In this document: positions 24,547-33,520 of the stretch, piece by piece
How the letters are laid out: each line of letters begins with the position of its first letter
Numbering within the stretch: position 1 is the first letter of the stretch
NCBI RefSeq assembly: GCF_013363975.1
Contig: NZ_JABWGN010000025.1
Location: 1 to 64,000 of the forward strand
Direction: 5' to 3'
Length of the DNA stretch: 64,000 bases
Origin: Nonomuraea montanisoli
Lineage (GTDB): Bacteria > Actinomycetota > Actinomycetes > Streptosporangiales > Streptosporangiaceae
Position numbers and translations under genes: made by a program
Notes under the pieces: generated by a model
What the model was told of the DNA's origin: nothing
The model's database searches: none
Seen by the model: the letters and a program-made list of their open reading frames with translations, nothing else

Positions 24547-25650
24547 GTGTCCCAGCAGCCAGGTCAGCTCACGTTCGTCGCGCCGCGCAGGGCCAAGCCC
24601 GCCCGGCACCTGGCCGACCTGTCCATGGCGGACCGCCGGGCCGCGGTCACCGAGCTGGGGGAGAAGGCGTTCCGCGCCGACCAGCTCTCGCGGCACTACT
24701 TCGAGCGCCTCACCACCGACGTGGCCGCGATGACCGACCTGCCCGCGGCCTCGCGGGACAAGCTCGCGCAGCTGCTGCCGTCGCTGCTCACGCCGGTCAA
24801 GGAGCTGACCACCGACGGCGGCACGACCCGCAAGACGCTGTGGAAGCTGTTCGACGGGGCGCTGGTGGAGTCGGTCCTCATGCGCTACCCCGACCGGGTC
24901 ACGATGTGCGTCTCGTCGCAGGCGGGGTGCGGCATGAACTGCCCGTTCTGTGCGACGGGCCAGGCCGGGCTGACCCGCAACATGTCGACCGCCGAGATCG
25001 TCGAGCAGGTCGTGGCGGGCGCGCGGGCGCTGGCCGCCGGTGAGGTGCCGGGCGGGCCCGGCCGGGTCAGCAACGTCGTGTTCATGGGCATGGGCGAGCC
25101 GCTGGCCAACTACAAGCAGGTGATCGGGGCGGTGCGCCGCCTGGTGGATCCGGCGCCGCACGGGCTCGGCATCTCGGCGCGCGGCGTGACGGTGTCCACG
25201 GTGGGCCTGGTGCCGGCGATCGGCAAGCTCGCCGAGGAGGGGCTGCCGGTGACGCTCGCGCTGTCGCTGCACGCGCCGGACGACGAGCTGCGTGACACGC
25301 TGGTGCCGATCAACACGCGCTGGAAGGTCTCCGAGGTGCTCGACGCGGCGTGGGCGTACGCGGCGAAGACGAAGCGGCGGGTGTCGATCGAGTACGCGCT
25401 GATCAAGGACATCAACGACCAGGAGTGGCGGGCCGACCTGCTCGGCAAGCTGGTGCGCAACAAGCTGGTGCACGTCAACCTCATCCCGCTCAACCCGACG
25501 CCGGGCTCGAAGTGGACGGCCTCGCGGCCGGAGGACGAGCGGGCGTTCGTGCGGCGGCTGGAGTTCCACGGGGTGCCGGTGACGGTCCGCGACACCCGGG
25601 GGCGGGAGATCGACGGCGCCTGCGGGCAGCTTGCCGCCGCTGATGTCTGA
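24547..25650 (+). CDS. rlmN: 23S rRNA (adenine2503-C2)-methyltransferase RlmN
   Basis: RlmN is a radical SAM enzyme that methylates C2 of A2503 in 23S rRNA and of A37 in some tRNAs. The 367-residue protein starts at GTG 24547. The iron-sulphur cluster cysteines are C128, C132 and C135 (AGCGMNCPFCATGQ), and the methyl-carrying C-terminal cysteine is C359 (GREIDGACGQ). GMGEPLANYKQVIGAVR and LALSLHAPDD are typical SAM-binding parts. It is cytosolic. Position after cdsA is conserved in actinobacteria. Confidence 0.96.
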   Translation: MSQQPGQLTFVAPRRAKPARHLADLSMADRRAAVTELGEKAFRADQLSRHYFERLTTDVAAMTDLPAASRDKLAQLLPSLLTPVKELTTDGGTTRKTLWKLFDGALVESVLMRYPDRVTMCVSSQAGCGMNCPFCATGQAGLTRNMSTAEIVEQVVAGARALAAGEVPGGPGRVSNVVFMGMGEPLANYKQVIGAVRRLVDPAPHGLGISARGVTVSTVGLVPAIGKLAEEGLPVTLALSLHAPDDELRDTLVPINTRWKVSEVLDAAWAYAAKTKRRVSIEYALIKDINDQEWRADLLGKLVRNKLVHVNLIPLNPTPGSKWTASRPEDERAFVRRLEFHGVPVTVRDTRGREIDGACGQLAAADV

Positions 25651-25660
25651 CACCTCTTTT

Positions 25661-25704
25661 TTCTGTTACGGCCAAGCCCGTTTCTTCTGTTACGGCCAAG
25701 CCCG
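25661..25704 (+). repeat. 24-bp direct repeat after rlmN
   Basis: ttctgttacggccaagcccg occurs at 25661-25680 and again at 25685-25704, each preceded by T-rich sequence. It starts 11 bases after the rlmN stop. The remaining 210 bases to the next gene show nothing recognisable. Confidence 0.75.
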
Positions 25705-25917
25705 GCCGGCGCCACCCGCCGCACGGGGCTGAGGGCCTCCAGGGAGACGGCCGCTGAACCCGCACGGGGCCGGCGGCCGTTACGCACGCAACGCCGGCCG
25801 GGCACGGTTCACAGGCTGGGCCGGTGTCGCCCCCCAGGGTGGGCCCATGCGCCTCACAGGGTGAGCCCGAGCCTCCTCACAGGACGGCCCCGTGCCCACC
25901 ACGACATCCCTCAGTCG

Positions 25918-26589
25918 TCACGGTCTGCTGCGGCGTAGGTAGCCGTACACGGTCAGGGCCGCCAGGCACCAGGCGAGGGAGATGGCGGTCAGCCCCGGCA
26001 GCTCGGTCACGAGCCGCCCCGCTCCGGCGGCCTTCATCCAGGCCGTGACCGGCACCGTGAGCCAGTAGGCCGGTGAGGCGCCGACCAGCAGCATCATCAG
26101 GAACCCCGCGACGAGCGCCGTGACCGAGTACGCCGGCGACGGCATGACGGGCCGGCTGGTCAGAGCGCCGAGCGCGACCCCGGCCAGGACGGCGAGGCCG
26201 TGGAGCACCACCCCCGCGGACACGACCCCGCGCGACGGCGTGGCGGACAGGCCGAGCATCAGCCCGCACCCGAGGGTCAGCGCCGCGAACGCCGTGCACG
26301 TGACCAGCGCCGCCAGCAGCCCGGCGGCCACCTCGCGCAGGCGCCCGCCGGCACCGGTCGCCGAGATGGCGCGCTGCTCGTCCGGCTCGGTGTCGAGCAG
26401 ACCCCGAGCCGCCCACGCCAGGAACGGGATGACCAGCACGGCCGAGTCGGTCAGCGCCGCCGCCTCGGCCCCCCGGGGCGCGCGGCTGGCGTACACGATG
26501 GAGATCATGACGAGGATGGGCAGCAGGGCCTGGAAGACGCGGTGGGAGCGCACGTAGGCCGCGATGCGGAAGACCACCAGGGCGATCAT
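25918..26589 (-). CDS. ABC-type exporter membrane protein
   Basis: A 223-residue protein with about six hydrophobic segments (for example AAALTDSAVLVIPFLAWAAR and VTALVAGFLMMLLVGASPAYW) and few charged residues in them. It is the probable permease partner of the ATPase encoded just upstream, because ATG 26589 overlaps the ATPase stop (ATGA, 26586-26589). No specific substrate family is recognised. It resembles ABC-2-type permeases in size and shape only, so the assignment is from context. Confidence 0.7.
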   Translation of the reverse strand: MIALVVFRIAAYVRSHRVFQALLPILVMISIVYASRAPRGAEAAALTDSAVLVIPFLAWAARGLLDTEPDEQRAISATGAGGRLREVAAGLLAALVTCTAFAALTLGCGLMLGLSATPSRGVVSAGVVLHGLAVLAGVALGALTSRPVMPSPAYSVTALVAGFLMMLLVGASPAYWLTVPVTAWMKAAGAGRLVTELPGLTAISLAWCLAALTVYGYLRRSRP

Positions 26590-27371
26590 CTGGCCTCCTC
26601 CTCGGTGAGGGCCCGAGCCGGGTAGCCGTCGTCGCGCATCCGCCGGAGGAAGCCGTCCAGATCGCGGGCCGGCACGCGCACCTCCACGGCGACCGCGTCC
26701 CCCGACGCCGCGAACACGCCCGGAGAACCGTCCAGCGAATCGTCCAGGGCCGAGGAATCCGCGGGCGACGACGATGGCGGGTGCTCGATCAGGCGGGCCG
26801 ACCGTAACGACCAGAGCCGCACCCCGTCCAGTGTGCCCAGTCCGCCCTGGTGGTCGCTGGCCACCACGATGCCGCCCCGCTCCGTCACCTCGGTGACGAT
26901 CTGCGGCAGCGCGTCCCGCGTGTCCTGGTCCAGGCCCGCGAACGGCTCGTCCAGCACCAGCAGCCCGGGCTCCGCCATGAGGGCCTGCACCAGACCGACC
27001 TTGTGCGCGGTCCCCTTCGACAGCTCGCGCAGCCGTACCTCCGAGAAGGCGTCGAGGCCGACGCGCTCGGCCCACGGCTCCCAGCGGGCACCGCCGCGGA
27101 CCCGCGCCATGTGGCGCAGATAGCCGGCCACCGTGAACGGCTGCCCGGTGGGGAAGCGGTCGGGGACGTACCCGACGACGGCGGGGCGGTCGGTGACGGC
27201 GCCGGAGGTGGGGCGCGTGAGACCGGCCAGCAGACGCAGCAGCGTGGACTTGCCCGCGCCGTTGGCTCCGGTCAGCTCCACCACGTCACCAGGGGCGAGG
27301 CGGGCCTCGGCGGCCTCGATGACGTAACGGTCACGCCTTCGGTAGCGGAAAGAGACCTGAGTGAGCCACAT
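26586..27371 (-). CDS. ABC transporter ATP-binding protein
   Basis: A 261-residue ATPase. Walker A is GANGAGKST, Walker B is LLVLDEPFAGLD, and the signature region LRELSKGTAHKVGLVQ replaces the canonical LSGGQ, as in many ABC exporters of the antibiotic-resistance or bacteriocin type. From ATG 27371 it starts MWLTQVSFRYRRRD. The last 85 residues are a small extra domain after the ABC core. The product pairs with the downstream membrane protein. A divergent DivIVA-domain gene lies upstream. Confidence 0.88.
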   Translation of the reverse strand: MWLTQVSFRYRRRDRYVIEAAEARLAPGDVVELTGANGAGKSTLLRLLAGLTRPTSGAVTDRPAVVGYVPDRFPTGQPFTVAGYLRHMARVRGGARWEPWAERVGLDAFSEVRLRELSKGTAHKVGLVQALMAEPGLLVLDEPFAGLDQDTRDALPQIVTEVTERGGIVVASDHQGGLGTLDGVRLWSLRSARLIEHPPSSSPADSSALDDSLDGSPGVFAASGDAVAVEVRVPARDLDGFLRRMRDDGYPARALTEEEAR

Positions 27372-27480
27372 GGTGCTGTAACGGTATAGGGCGGCTCGCA
27401 TCGTCGTGATAAAGAACCGCACAATAGAGATCGAACCCATCCGAGATCGAACCCCTCAGTAGATTCCGGGAGGAGTGGGC

Positions 27481-28038
27481 TTGAACCGCTTTCCGCGCGT
27501 CATGGGCATGCGTTCCGGATATGACCCGGCGGAGGTCGACGCCCTCATCGGGCGGATCGAGTCGACGTTGGGCCGGGGAGCGCGTGACGTGGATCCCGTG
27601 ACCGCCGACGACGTTCGCCGGGCGACGTTCCGTCCCAAGCGTGGCGGCTACCACGAGACGGCCGTGGACTTCGCCCTGGAGGCGTTCGTGGTGGCGCTGG
27701 AGACGCAGGCCAGGAGTCCCATCAGGCTGGCCATGACCGAGCCGACCGGGGAGATGCTGCGTGAGGAGTGGTTCGAGGCCCAGGCGGCGCGGGTGGAGCG
27801 GGTGGCGTTCCGGCCGGGCCGGATGGGCACCGGCTACAACGAGGACGAGGTGGACGCCTTCCTCGACCGGATCGTGGCGACGCTGCGCGGCACCACCGAG
27901 TACGCGGTGACGGCCAAGGAGGTGCGGGAGGCGAGGTTCTCGACCGTGCTGCTCAGGTCGGGCTACCTGATCTCGGACGTGGACGCGTTCCTCGCCGGCA
28001 TCTCGGACGTCCTGGAGCAGCGCGTCACCTCGCCGTAG
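27481..28038 (+). CDS. DivIVA-domain protein, small
   Basis: DivIVA-domain proteins mark cell poles or septa through an N-terminal membrane-binding segment and coiled coils. This 185-residue protein has three DivIVA-like repeats: FPRVMGMRSGYDPAEVDALI near the N terminus, FRPGRMGTGYNEDEVDAFLD in the middle, and a weaker LLRSGYLISDVDAFLAG. It lacks the long coiled coil of Wag31. The TTG at 27481 has a well-placed CGGGAGGAG site, while the GTG at 27475 is too close to it; both are possible starts. It may be a regulator of polar growth, but this is not established. Confidence 0.8.
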   Translation: MNRFPRVMGMRSGYDPAEVDALIGRIESTLGRGARDVDPVTADDVRRATFRPKRGGYHETAVDFALEAFVVALETQARSPIRLAMTEPTGEMLREEWFEAQAARVERVAFRPGRMGTGYNEDEVDAFLDRIVATLRGTTEYAVTAKEVREARFSTVLLRSGYLISDVDAFLAGISDVLEQRVTSP

Positions 28039-28051
28039 CCCTCGCGCGGTG

Positions 28052-28690
28052 TCAGAGGAGGTCGGCGAGGTCGCGCAGGTCGGGCAGGACGTCCTGGGGC
28101 ACCGACGGGTCGGCGGGCCGCAGGCCCATCCGGTTGATCCACACGCGGCGCAGCCCCAGCCGGTGCGCCGGGACGAGGTCGTGGACATAGCTCTGCGCCA
28201 CGTGCACCCACCGCTCCGGCTCGAACGTGTCCCGGAACGTCGTGAAGTGCGCGTGGTCGGGCTTGTAGGCGCCGACGTCCTCGGAGGTGATCACCGCGTC
28301 GAACGTCACGGGAAGCCGCCGCCGCGTCCCGGCGATGAGGTCGCGGTCGCAGTTGGTCAGCAGCGCGAGCCGCCAGCCGGCCGCGCGCAGCCGTCCGAGC
28401 TCGGCGCCGACCTCGGGGAAGACCGGCCAGTACGGGAGCGTGGCGGCCAGGATGCCGGCGTCGTCGGGGCGCAGCTCCACCCCCTCCTGCGCGCACGCGC
28501 GGCGCAGGGACTCGGCCATCACCTCGTGGTAGCGCATGCCCGGCGACTCCTCCTGGACCGCCTGCTCGTGCGGAATGTACGCGTCGAGCAGCCGCTCGCC
28601 ATGTCCGGGCGCGACCAGTTCGGCGCTGGTCGCGATGCCGTGCCGCCAGTCCACCAGCGTGCCGAAGCAGTCGAACGTCACCCATCGCAT
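28052..28690 (-). CDS. HAD-family hydrolase, haloacid dehalogenase type II-like
   Basis: HAD enzymes hydrolyse phosphate or halogen esters through an aspartate nucleophile. Motif I is VTFDCFGTLVDW, motif II is LALLTNCDRDLIAG and motif III-IV includes AVITSEDVGAYKPDHAHF. The cap resembles that of L-2-haloacid dehalogenase, though many such proteins are phosphatases. The start is ATG 28690 or one of two ATGs just upstream; the 212-residue product is normal for the family. It is convergent with the DivIVA-like gene and next to an AI-2E family gene. Confidence 0.85.
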   Translation of the reverse strand: MRWVTFDCFGTLVDWRHGIATSAELVAPGHGERLLDAYIPHEQAVQEESPGMRYHEVMAESLRRACAQEGVELRPDDAGILAATLPYWPVFPEVGAELGRLRAAGWRLALLTNCDRDLIAGTRRRLPVTFDAVITSEDVGAYKPDHAHFTTFRDTFEPERWVHVAQSYVHDLVPAHRLGLRRVWINRMGLRPADPSVPQDVLPDLRDLADLL

Positions 28691-28725
28691 GAGGACCATC
28701 ATGACGCACGGCGATCTCCGCGCCC

Positions 28726-28761
28726 GGATCGGGTGAGACCTCAGGATCGGGTGGGACCTCA
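28726..28761. repeat. 18-bp tandem duplication before the AI-2E gene end
   Basis: ggatcgggtgagacctca (28726-28743) and ggatcgggtgggacctca (28744-28761) differ at one base. The second copy includes the stop codon of the minus-strand AI-2E gene. Confidence 0.7.
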
Positions 28762-29817
28762 GGTGGCGTCCGCGGGCAGGGGCGGAGGCGGGTGGGCCGG
28801 GAGCGCGCGGGCCGGTGGCGGGGCGCCGCGGTCGCGAAGCAGCGCCACGATCACCGCCGTCACCGGGGCGGCCAGGAACGCCCCCGTGATCCCGGCGACC
28901 AGGCTGCCCACGGCGATGGCGACCAGGATGACCGCGCCGGGCAGGTCGAGCGTCCGCCCGTAGATCTGGGGCGCCAGCACGTGCCCTTCGAGCTGCTGCA
29001 CGAGCACGGTCACGACCACGACGGCCAGCGCCACCACCCAGCCCTTGGCCACGAACGCGACCACCGCCGCCAGCAGCCCCGCCACGAACGCCCCCACCAC
29101 CGGCAGGAACGCGCCCACGAACGTCAGCACCGCCAGCGGCAGCGCCAGCGGCACGTGCAGGATCCACAGCGCCATCCCGATGAAGAACCCGTCCACCGCG
29201 CCCACCAGGGCGACACCGCGGATGTAGCGGCCGAGGACGTCGAAGACCAGCTCGCCGGCGCGCTCGGTGCGCGGCCGGGCCGGGGCGGGCAGCAGCTCGG
29301 TCAGCCACCGCCACAGCCGGTCCCCGCCGTGGACGAAGTAGACGGCCAGGATGACGGACAGCGCCGCGCCCACGATGATCTCCCCGACCGTCCGCACGCC
29401 GGTGAGCGCCCCGGTGGCGATCTTCTGTCCCTGGGCGGACAGGTAGTCCCTGGCGTGGACGGCCAGCGTCTCGCCGTTGAGGCCGAACCGGGAGACCAGG
29501 CCGTTGAGATCGCCGAAGGCCGTGCCGACGCTGGTGCGCAGCTGCGCGAGGCTGTTCGCGGTGGGCGGCACGAGGATCGCCACCAGCGCCGCGGCCAGCA
29601 GGACGCCGCCCGCGAACACCGCCGCGGTGGACAGCGCCCGGTTGAGACCGCGCCGCCGCAGCCAGCGGGCCGGGGGCAGCAGCAGCGCGGTCACGAGCAG
29701 GCCGACGATGACGGAGATGGCGACGGTGCGCAGGACGGAGAACAGGTAGAGCCCCACCGCGATGAGCGCGACCCAGCCCAGCGCACGCCACACCCTCATT
29801 CCGCCCCCCGACGTCAT
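28759..29817 (-). CDS. AI-2E (PerM) family transporter
   Basis: A 352-residue membrane protein with about eight hydrophobic segments, for example RTVAISVIVGLLVTALLLPP and the C-terminal GAVILVAIAVGSLVAGITGA. The family is named after an autoinducer-2 exporter, but most members have no proven substrate and some move Na+ or act as antiporters. Start ATG 29817 (MTSGGGMRV) or 29799 (MRVWRALGW) are both possible. The tail is Pro-rich. It neighbours the iol genes but nothing ties it to them. Confidence 0.85.
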   Translation of the reverse strand: MTSGGGMRVWRALGWVALIAVGLYLFSVLRTVAISVIVGLLVTALLLPPARWLRRRGLNRALSTAAVFAGGVLLAAALVAILVPPTANSLAQLRTSVGTAFGDLNGLVSRFGLNGETLAVHARDYLSAQGQKIATGALTGVRTVGEIIVGAALSVILAVYFVHGGDRLWRWLTELLPAPARPRTERAGELVFDVLGRYIRGVALVGAVDGFFIGMALWILHVPLALPLAVLTFVGAFLPVVGAFVAGLLAAVVAFVAKGWVVALAVVVVTVLVQQLEGHVLAPQIYGRTLDLPGAVILVAIAVGSLVAGITGAFLAAPVTAVIVALLRDRGAPPPARALPAHPPPPLPADAT

Positions 29818-29904
29818 GCCTGGTCAGAGGCGTTCCCCCGGATCTCTCCGGGCAACCACCCGGGCAACCACGGCGACAGGGGCGGCGCACCCGCGGGCCG
29901 GCCG

Positions 29905-31767
29905 TCAGAGGTGCCGGCGCTGCTCCTTCCTGGCCGACTCGTACGCCTGCCGCGCCTGCTCGCCCGCGGCCGTGGTCGAGACCTCCGCCACCGGCACGTC
30001 CCACCACGCCTCCGACGAGGGCGCCCGGCTCGCCGGGTCGGTGCGGACGTACACGACCGTGGTGGTCGTGGCGGCCCGCGCCTCCTTCAGCGCCTCGCGC
30101 AGCCCGGCGACCGTGTCGGCGCGCAGCACCGTGGCGCCCAGGCTCGCGGCGTTGGCCGCGAGGTCCACGGGCAGCGGCCCGCCGTCGTAGCGGCCCGAGC
30201 CCCGGTAGGCGTACGACGTGCCGAGCCGTTCGGCCCCGACGCTCTCCGACAGGGCCCCGATCGAGGCGAAGCCGGAGTTGTCCACCAGGACCACGACCAG
30301 CTTGACCCCCTCGGCCACGGCCGTGACCAGCTCCTGGGCCATCATCAGGTAGGAGCCGTCGCCCACCAGGACGAACACCTCCCGCTCGGGCGTCGCGAGC
30401 TTGACCCCGAGGCCGCCCGCGATCTCGTAGCCCATGCAGGAGTAGCCGTACTCGACGTGGTAGGCGCCGGGGCCGCTGGGCCGCCACAGCTTGTGCAGGT
30501 CGCCCGGCATGGAGCCGGCCGCGCACACCACGACCCCGTCGTCGCCGGCGGCGGCGTTGACCGCGCCGATCACGGCGGTCTGCGGCAGCGGGGAGCCGTC
30601 CTCGAGCGACGCGGACGGGTCGTAGGCGGCGTCCACCGTGGCGTCCCAGGCGCGGATCAGGGCGGCGGCCCGCTCGCGGTGCGCGGCGCCCGTGTCCCAG
30701 CCGGCCAGCGCCTCGCCCAGGTCGGCCAGGCCCTCGCGGGCGTCGCCCACGAGCTGCAGCCCGGACAGCTTGGCCGCGTCGAAGCCGGTGACGTTGAGGT
30801 TGACGAAGCGCGTGCCGGCCGCGAACAGGGAGTGGGAGGCGGTGGTGAAGTCGCTGTAGCGGGTGCCGACGCCGATGACCAGGTCGGCCTCGCGGACGAC
30901 GGCGTTGGCGGCCGTGGTGCCGGTCGCGCCGACCGCGCCCAGCGCCAGCGGGTGGCCGTGGGGGAGGGCGCCCTTGCCGGCCTGCGTCTCGGCGACCGGG
31001 ACGCCGTGCGTCTCGGCGAACTCCCGCAGCCGGTCGGCGGCCTCGCTGTAGAGGACGCCGCCGCCCGCGATGATCACCGGACGGGTGGCCGACCTGATCA
31101 GCTCGGCGGCCCTGGCCACGGCGGCGCGCTCGGGCCGGTGCCGGGGGACGTGCCAGACCCGGCGCTCGAACAGCTCGTCCGGCCAGTCCCACGCCTCGGC
31201 CTGGACGTCCTGGGGCAGCGCGAGGGTCACCGCGCCGGTCTCGGCCGGGTCGGTGAGCACGCGCATGGCCGCCAGCAGCGCCGAGGGGAGCTGCTCGGGA
31301 CGGTTGACGCGATCCCAGAAGCGGGAGACGGGCTTGAAGCAGTCGTTGACCGACACGTCGTACGAGCGCGGGTCCTCCAGCTCCTGGAGCACCGGGTTGG
31401 CGACGCGGGTGGAGAACACGTCGCCGGGCAGGAGCAGCACGGGCAGCCGGTTGATGGTCGCCCCGGCCGCACCCGTGATCATGTTGGTGGCGCCGGGCCC
31501 GATCGAGGTGGTGCAGGCCAGCGTGGACATCCGGTTGGCGGCGCGGGCGTAGGCGGCGGCCGTGTGGACCATCGCCTGCTCGTTGCGGCTGAGCCGGTAG
31601 GGCAGGTCCTCGGCGGAGGTGGCCAGCGCCTGGCCGAGCCCGGCGACGTTGCCGTGGCCGAAGATGCCGAGGCAGCCGCCGAACAGCCGGTGCTCGGCGC
31701 CGTCACGCTCGCTCCACTGGGCGGCCAGGAAGCGCACGACCGCCTGGGCGACGGTGAGGCGCGTCAT
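29905..31767 (-). CDS. iolD: 3D-(3,5/4)-trihydroxycyclohexane-1,2-dione hydrolase IolD
   Basis: IolD uses thiamine diphosphate to open the ring of trihydroxycyclohexanedione in myo-inositol breakdown, giving 5-deoxyglucuronate. The 620-residue length is right for the family. The N terminus GCLGIFGHGNVAGLGQAL is typical, with the ThDP-binding motif as GDGSYLMMAQEL followed by NSGFASIG at the C terminus, and FVNLNVTGFDAAKL in the middle domain. ATG 31767 overlaps the upstream iolB stop (ATGA). It is the last gene of the minus-strand iolC-aldolase-iolB-iolD unit. Confidence 0.95.
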   Translation of the reverse strand: MTRLTVAQAVVRFLAAQWSERDGAEHRLFGGCLGIFGHGNVAGLGQALATSAEDLPYRLSRNEQAMVHTAAAYARAANRMSTLACTTSIGPGATNMITGAAGATINRLPVLLLPGDVFSTRVANPVLQELEDPRSYDVSVNDCFKPVSRFWDRVNRPEQLPSALLAAMRVLTDPAETGAVTLALPQDVQAEAWDWPDELFERRVWHVPRHRPERAAVARAAELIRSATRPVIIAGGGVLYSEAADRLREFAETHGVPVAETQAGKGALPHGHPLALGAVGATGTTAANAVVREADLVIGVGTRYSDFTTASHSLFAAGTRFVNLNVTGFDAAKLSGLQLVGDAREGLADLGEALAGWDTGAAHRERAAALIRAWDATVDAAYDPSASLEDGSPLPQTAVIGAVNAAAGDDGVVVCAAGSMPGDLHKLWRPSGPGAYHVEYGYSCMGYEIAGGLGVKLATPEREVFVLVGDGSYLMMAQELVTAVAEGVKLVVVLVDNSGFASIGALSESVGAERLGTSYAYRGSGRYDGGPLPVDLAANAASLGATVLRADTVAGLREALKEARAATTTTVVYVRTDPASRAPSSEAWWDVPVAEVSTTAAGEQARQAYESARKEQRRHL

Positions 31768-32618
31768 CGCCCGCCCCCGAACGGCAGGCGCGGGTCGATC
31801 GCCTGGTCCTGCCAGGTGGCGCGGATCCAGGCGTGGCGTGGGTCGTCGCAGAAGGCCATGCTCCGCTCCTCGGCCGGTCCGGCCAGCACGTTGAGGTAGT
31901 ACAGGTCGTAGCCGGGGGCCGCCATCGACGGGCCGTGGTAGCCGTAGGGCACGAGCACCACGTCACCGGACGACACCTCGGCGAGGGTGTCGACGCGGCC
32001 CCGCTCGGAGGAGTAGACCCGCTGGTAGCCCTGCCCGTCGCCGGCCACCTCGAAGTAGTAGACCTCCTCCAGCACGGCCTCCTCCGCGCCGGGCGTGTCG
32101 TGCTTGTGCGGGGGATAGGACGACCAGTTGCCGCCGGGGGTGAGCACCTCGACGGCCACGAGCTTGTCGCAGGCGAAGACGCCGGGCGCGCAGAAGTTGT
32201 TGACCTGGCGGCTGGCCTGGCCCGCGCCGCGCAGCTCGACCGGCACCTCGGCGGCGGGCACGTACCGGGGCTCCAGCGCGCGGGTGGCGCGGGCGGACGG
32301 CAGCGCGATCCGGCCCCGGCCCTCCAGCGTCACCTCCGACCCGATCGGGAGGTAGGCGAAGTCGGTCGGGCCGTCGAAGACCGACTCGCGCCCGTCGAGC
32401 CGCCACACGGCCTCGGGCGAGCCGGAGGGGGCGCACCGCACGGTGCAGGAGCCCGCCAGAGGCAGGACGATCATCTCCTCGCCGCCCGTGGCGAACGACA
32501 CCGGTCCGTCTCCCAGCTCGACCACCCGCAGCCCCGAGTAGGTCCACCCGGCCAGCTCCGGGGTGATCTCCACCGACCAGGGCCCGCCGGCGGCCTTGCC
32601 GTACGGAAGGTATGTCAT
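31764..32618 (-). CDS. iolB: 5-deoxy-glucuronate isomerase IolB
   Basis: IolB isomerises 5-deoxyglucuronate to 2-deoxy-5-keto-gluconate in inositol catabolism. The 284-residue protein is a cupin-like enzyme; metal ligands appear in SSYPPHKHDTPGAEEAVLEE and VLVPYGYHGPSMAAPGYDLY. The C terminus AFCDDPRHAWIRATW is characteristic. ATG 32618 overlaps the upstream gene's stop and its own stop overlaps iolD (both ATGA), so translation is coupled in the order aldolase-iolB-iolD. Confidence 0.95.
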   Translation of the reverse strand: MTYLPYGKAAGGPWSVEITPELAGWTYSGLRVVELGDGPVSFATGGEEMIVLPLAGSCTVRCAPSGSPEAVWRLDGRESVFDGPTDFAYLPIGSEVTLEGRGRIALPSARATRALEPRYVPAAEVPVELRGAGQASRQVNNFCAPGVFACDKLVAVEVLTPGGNWSSYPPHKHDTPGAEEAVLEEVYYFEVAGDGQGYQRVYSSERGRVDTLAEVSSGDVVLVPYGYHGPSMAAPGYDLYYLNVLAGPAEERSMAFCDDPRHAWIRATWQDQAIDPRLPFGGGR

Positions 32619-33520
32619 GGGCCAACCTCTCGAATCAGCGCGGCCGCACCGTCCACGGCCGTGGCGACGTCGTCGTCCGGAGGGTAGAGCAGGGCGCGGC
32701 CGATCACGAGGCCCCGCACGCCGGGCAGGCGCAGCGCGCGCCCCCAGTCGGCGTAGGCGGCGTCGATGTCCGGCGGGTCGCCGCCGAGCAGCAGCGCGGG
32801 CAGCGTGGTGGCGTCCATGACCCGCTCCATGTCCGCGACCGCGGGGATCTTCAGCCAGGTGTAGGCGGAGGTGACGCCGAGGGCCTGGGCGACGCTGACG
32901 GCCCGGATCACCGCCTCGGGCGACAGGTCGTTGCGCAGTGGCCCGCCGCCGGGGCGTCCCGACCAGAACGGCTCGACCATGGCGACGAGCTGGCGGCGGG
33001 CCAGGTCGCTGATGGCGGCGGCGCACGACTCCAGGGTGGTGACGGTCGCGGGGTCGTCGGGGTCGATGCGGCACAGCATCTTGCCGCCGTCGAGCCGCAT
33101 GGCGTCGATGGAGGCCGCGTCGTACCCGGTGAACCGGTCGTCGGCCTCGAACACCGCCCCCTGGATCCCGCCCCGGTTCATGGAGCCGAAGGCCAGCTTG
33201 CCTTCGAGCGCGCCGAGCAGGAGCAGGTCCTCCAGGATGTCGGGGGAGGCGAGGATGCCGTCCACGCCGGGCCGGGACAGGGCGGTGCACAGCCGGTCGA
33301 GCAGGTCGGTCCGGCTGGCCATCGCCAGCGGCCGGTCGCGGACGGCCAGCGCGCCGCGGGCGGGGTGGTCGGCGGCGATGACGAGCAGCCGCTCGCCCTC
33401 GGCGGGCAGCCCGCGCCGGCGTCGCCGGGCCGCGGCCCGCGCGATCTCTCCCGGCCGGGTGGCCCGGACGCGGGTCAGGTGCTCGTAGGCGGAGCGGGGG
33501 GGCAGGGTCACGTCGCTCAT
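32615..33520 (-). CDS. Cgl0158-family (beta/alpha)8 aldolase of the iol cluster
   Basis: A 301-residue protein of the DeoC/LacD-like aldolase superfamily, similar to the Cgl0158 family found in actinobacterial inositol clusters. It probably cleaves 2-deoxy-5-keto-gluconate 6-phosphate, the step done by IolJ in Bacillus, but this is inferred from context. Recognisable parts are VIAADHPARGALAV, GSMNRGGIQGAVFE and TSAYTWLKIPAVADM, where a Lys could form the Schiff base. ATG 33520 overlaps iolC's stop and its stop overlaps iolB (ATGA at both ends). Confidence 0.85.
   Translation of the reverse strand: MSDVTLPPRSAYEHLTRVRATRPGEIARAAARRRRRGLPAEGERLLVIAADHPARGALAVRDRPLAMASRTDLLDRLCTALSRPGVDGILASPDILEDLLLLGALEGKLAFGSMNRGGIQGAVFEADDRFTGYDAASIDAMRLDGGKMLCRIDPDDPATVTTLESCAAAISDLARRQLVAMVEPFWSGRPGGGPLRNDLSPEAVIRAVSVAQALGVTSAYTWLKIPAVADMERVMDATTLPALLLGGDPPDIDAAYADWGRALRLPGVRGLVIGRALLYPPDDDVATAVDGAAALIREVGP

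Noticed and set aside
28052..31192. 1046-codon frame spanning the HAD gene, AI-2E gene and part of iolD
   Set aside because: Only the first part (28052-28690) matches a HAD hydrolase; the rest is out of frame with AI-2E and iolD, which have strong family motifs.
28792..31899. 1035-codon plus-strand frame
   Set aside because: Antisense to AI-2E and iolD; polar repetitive composition without domain features.
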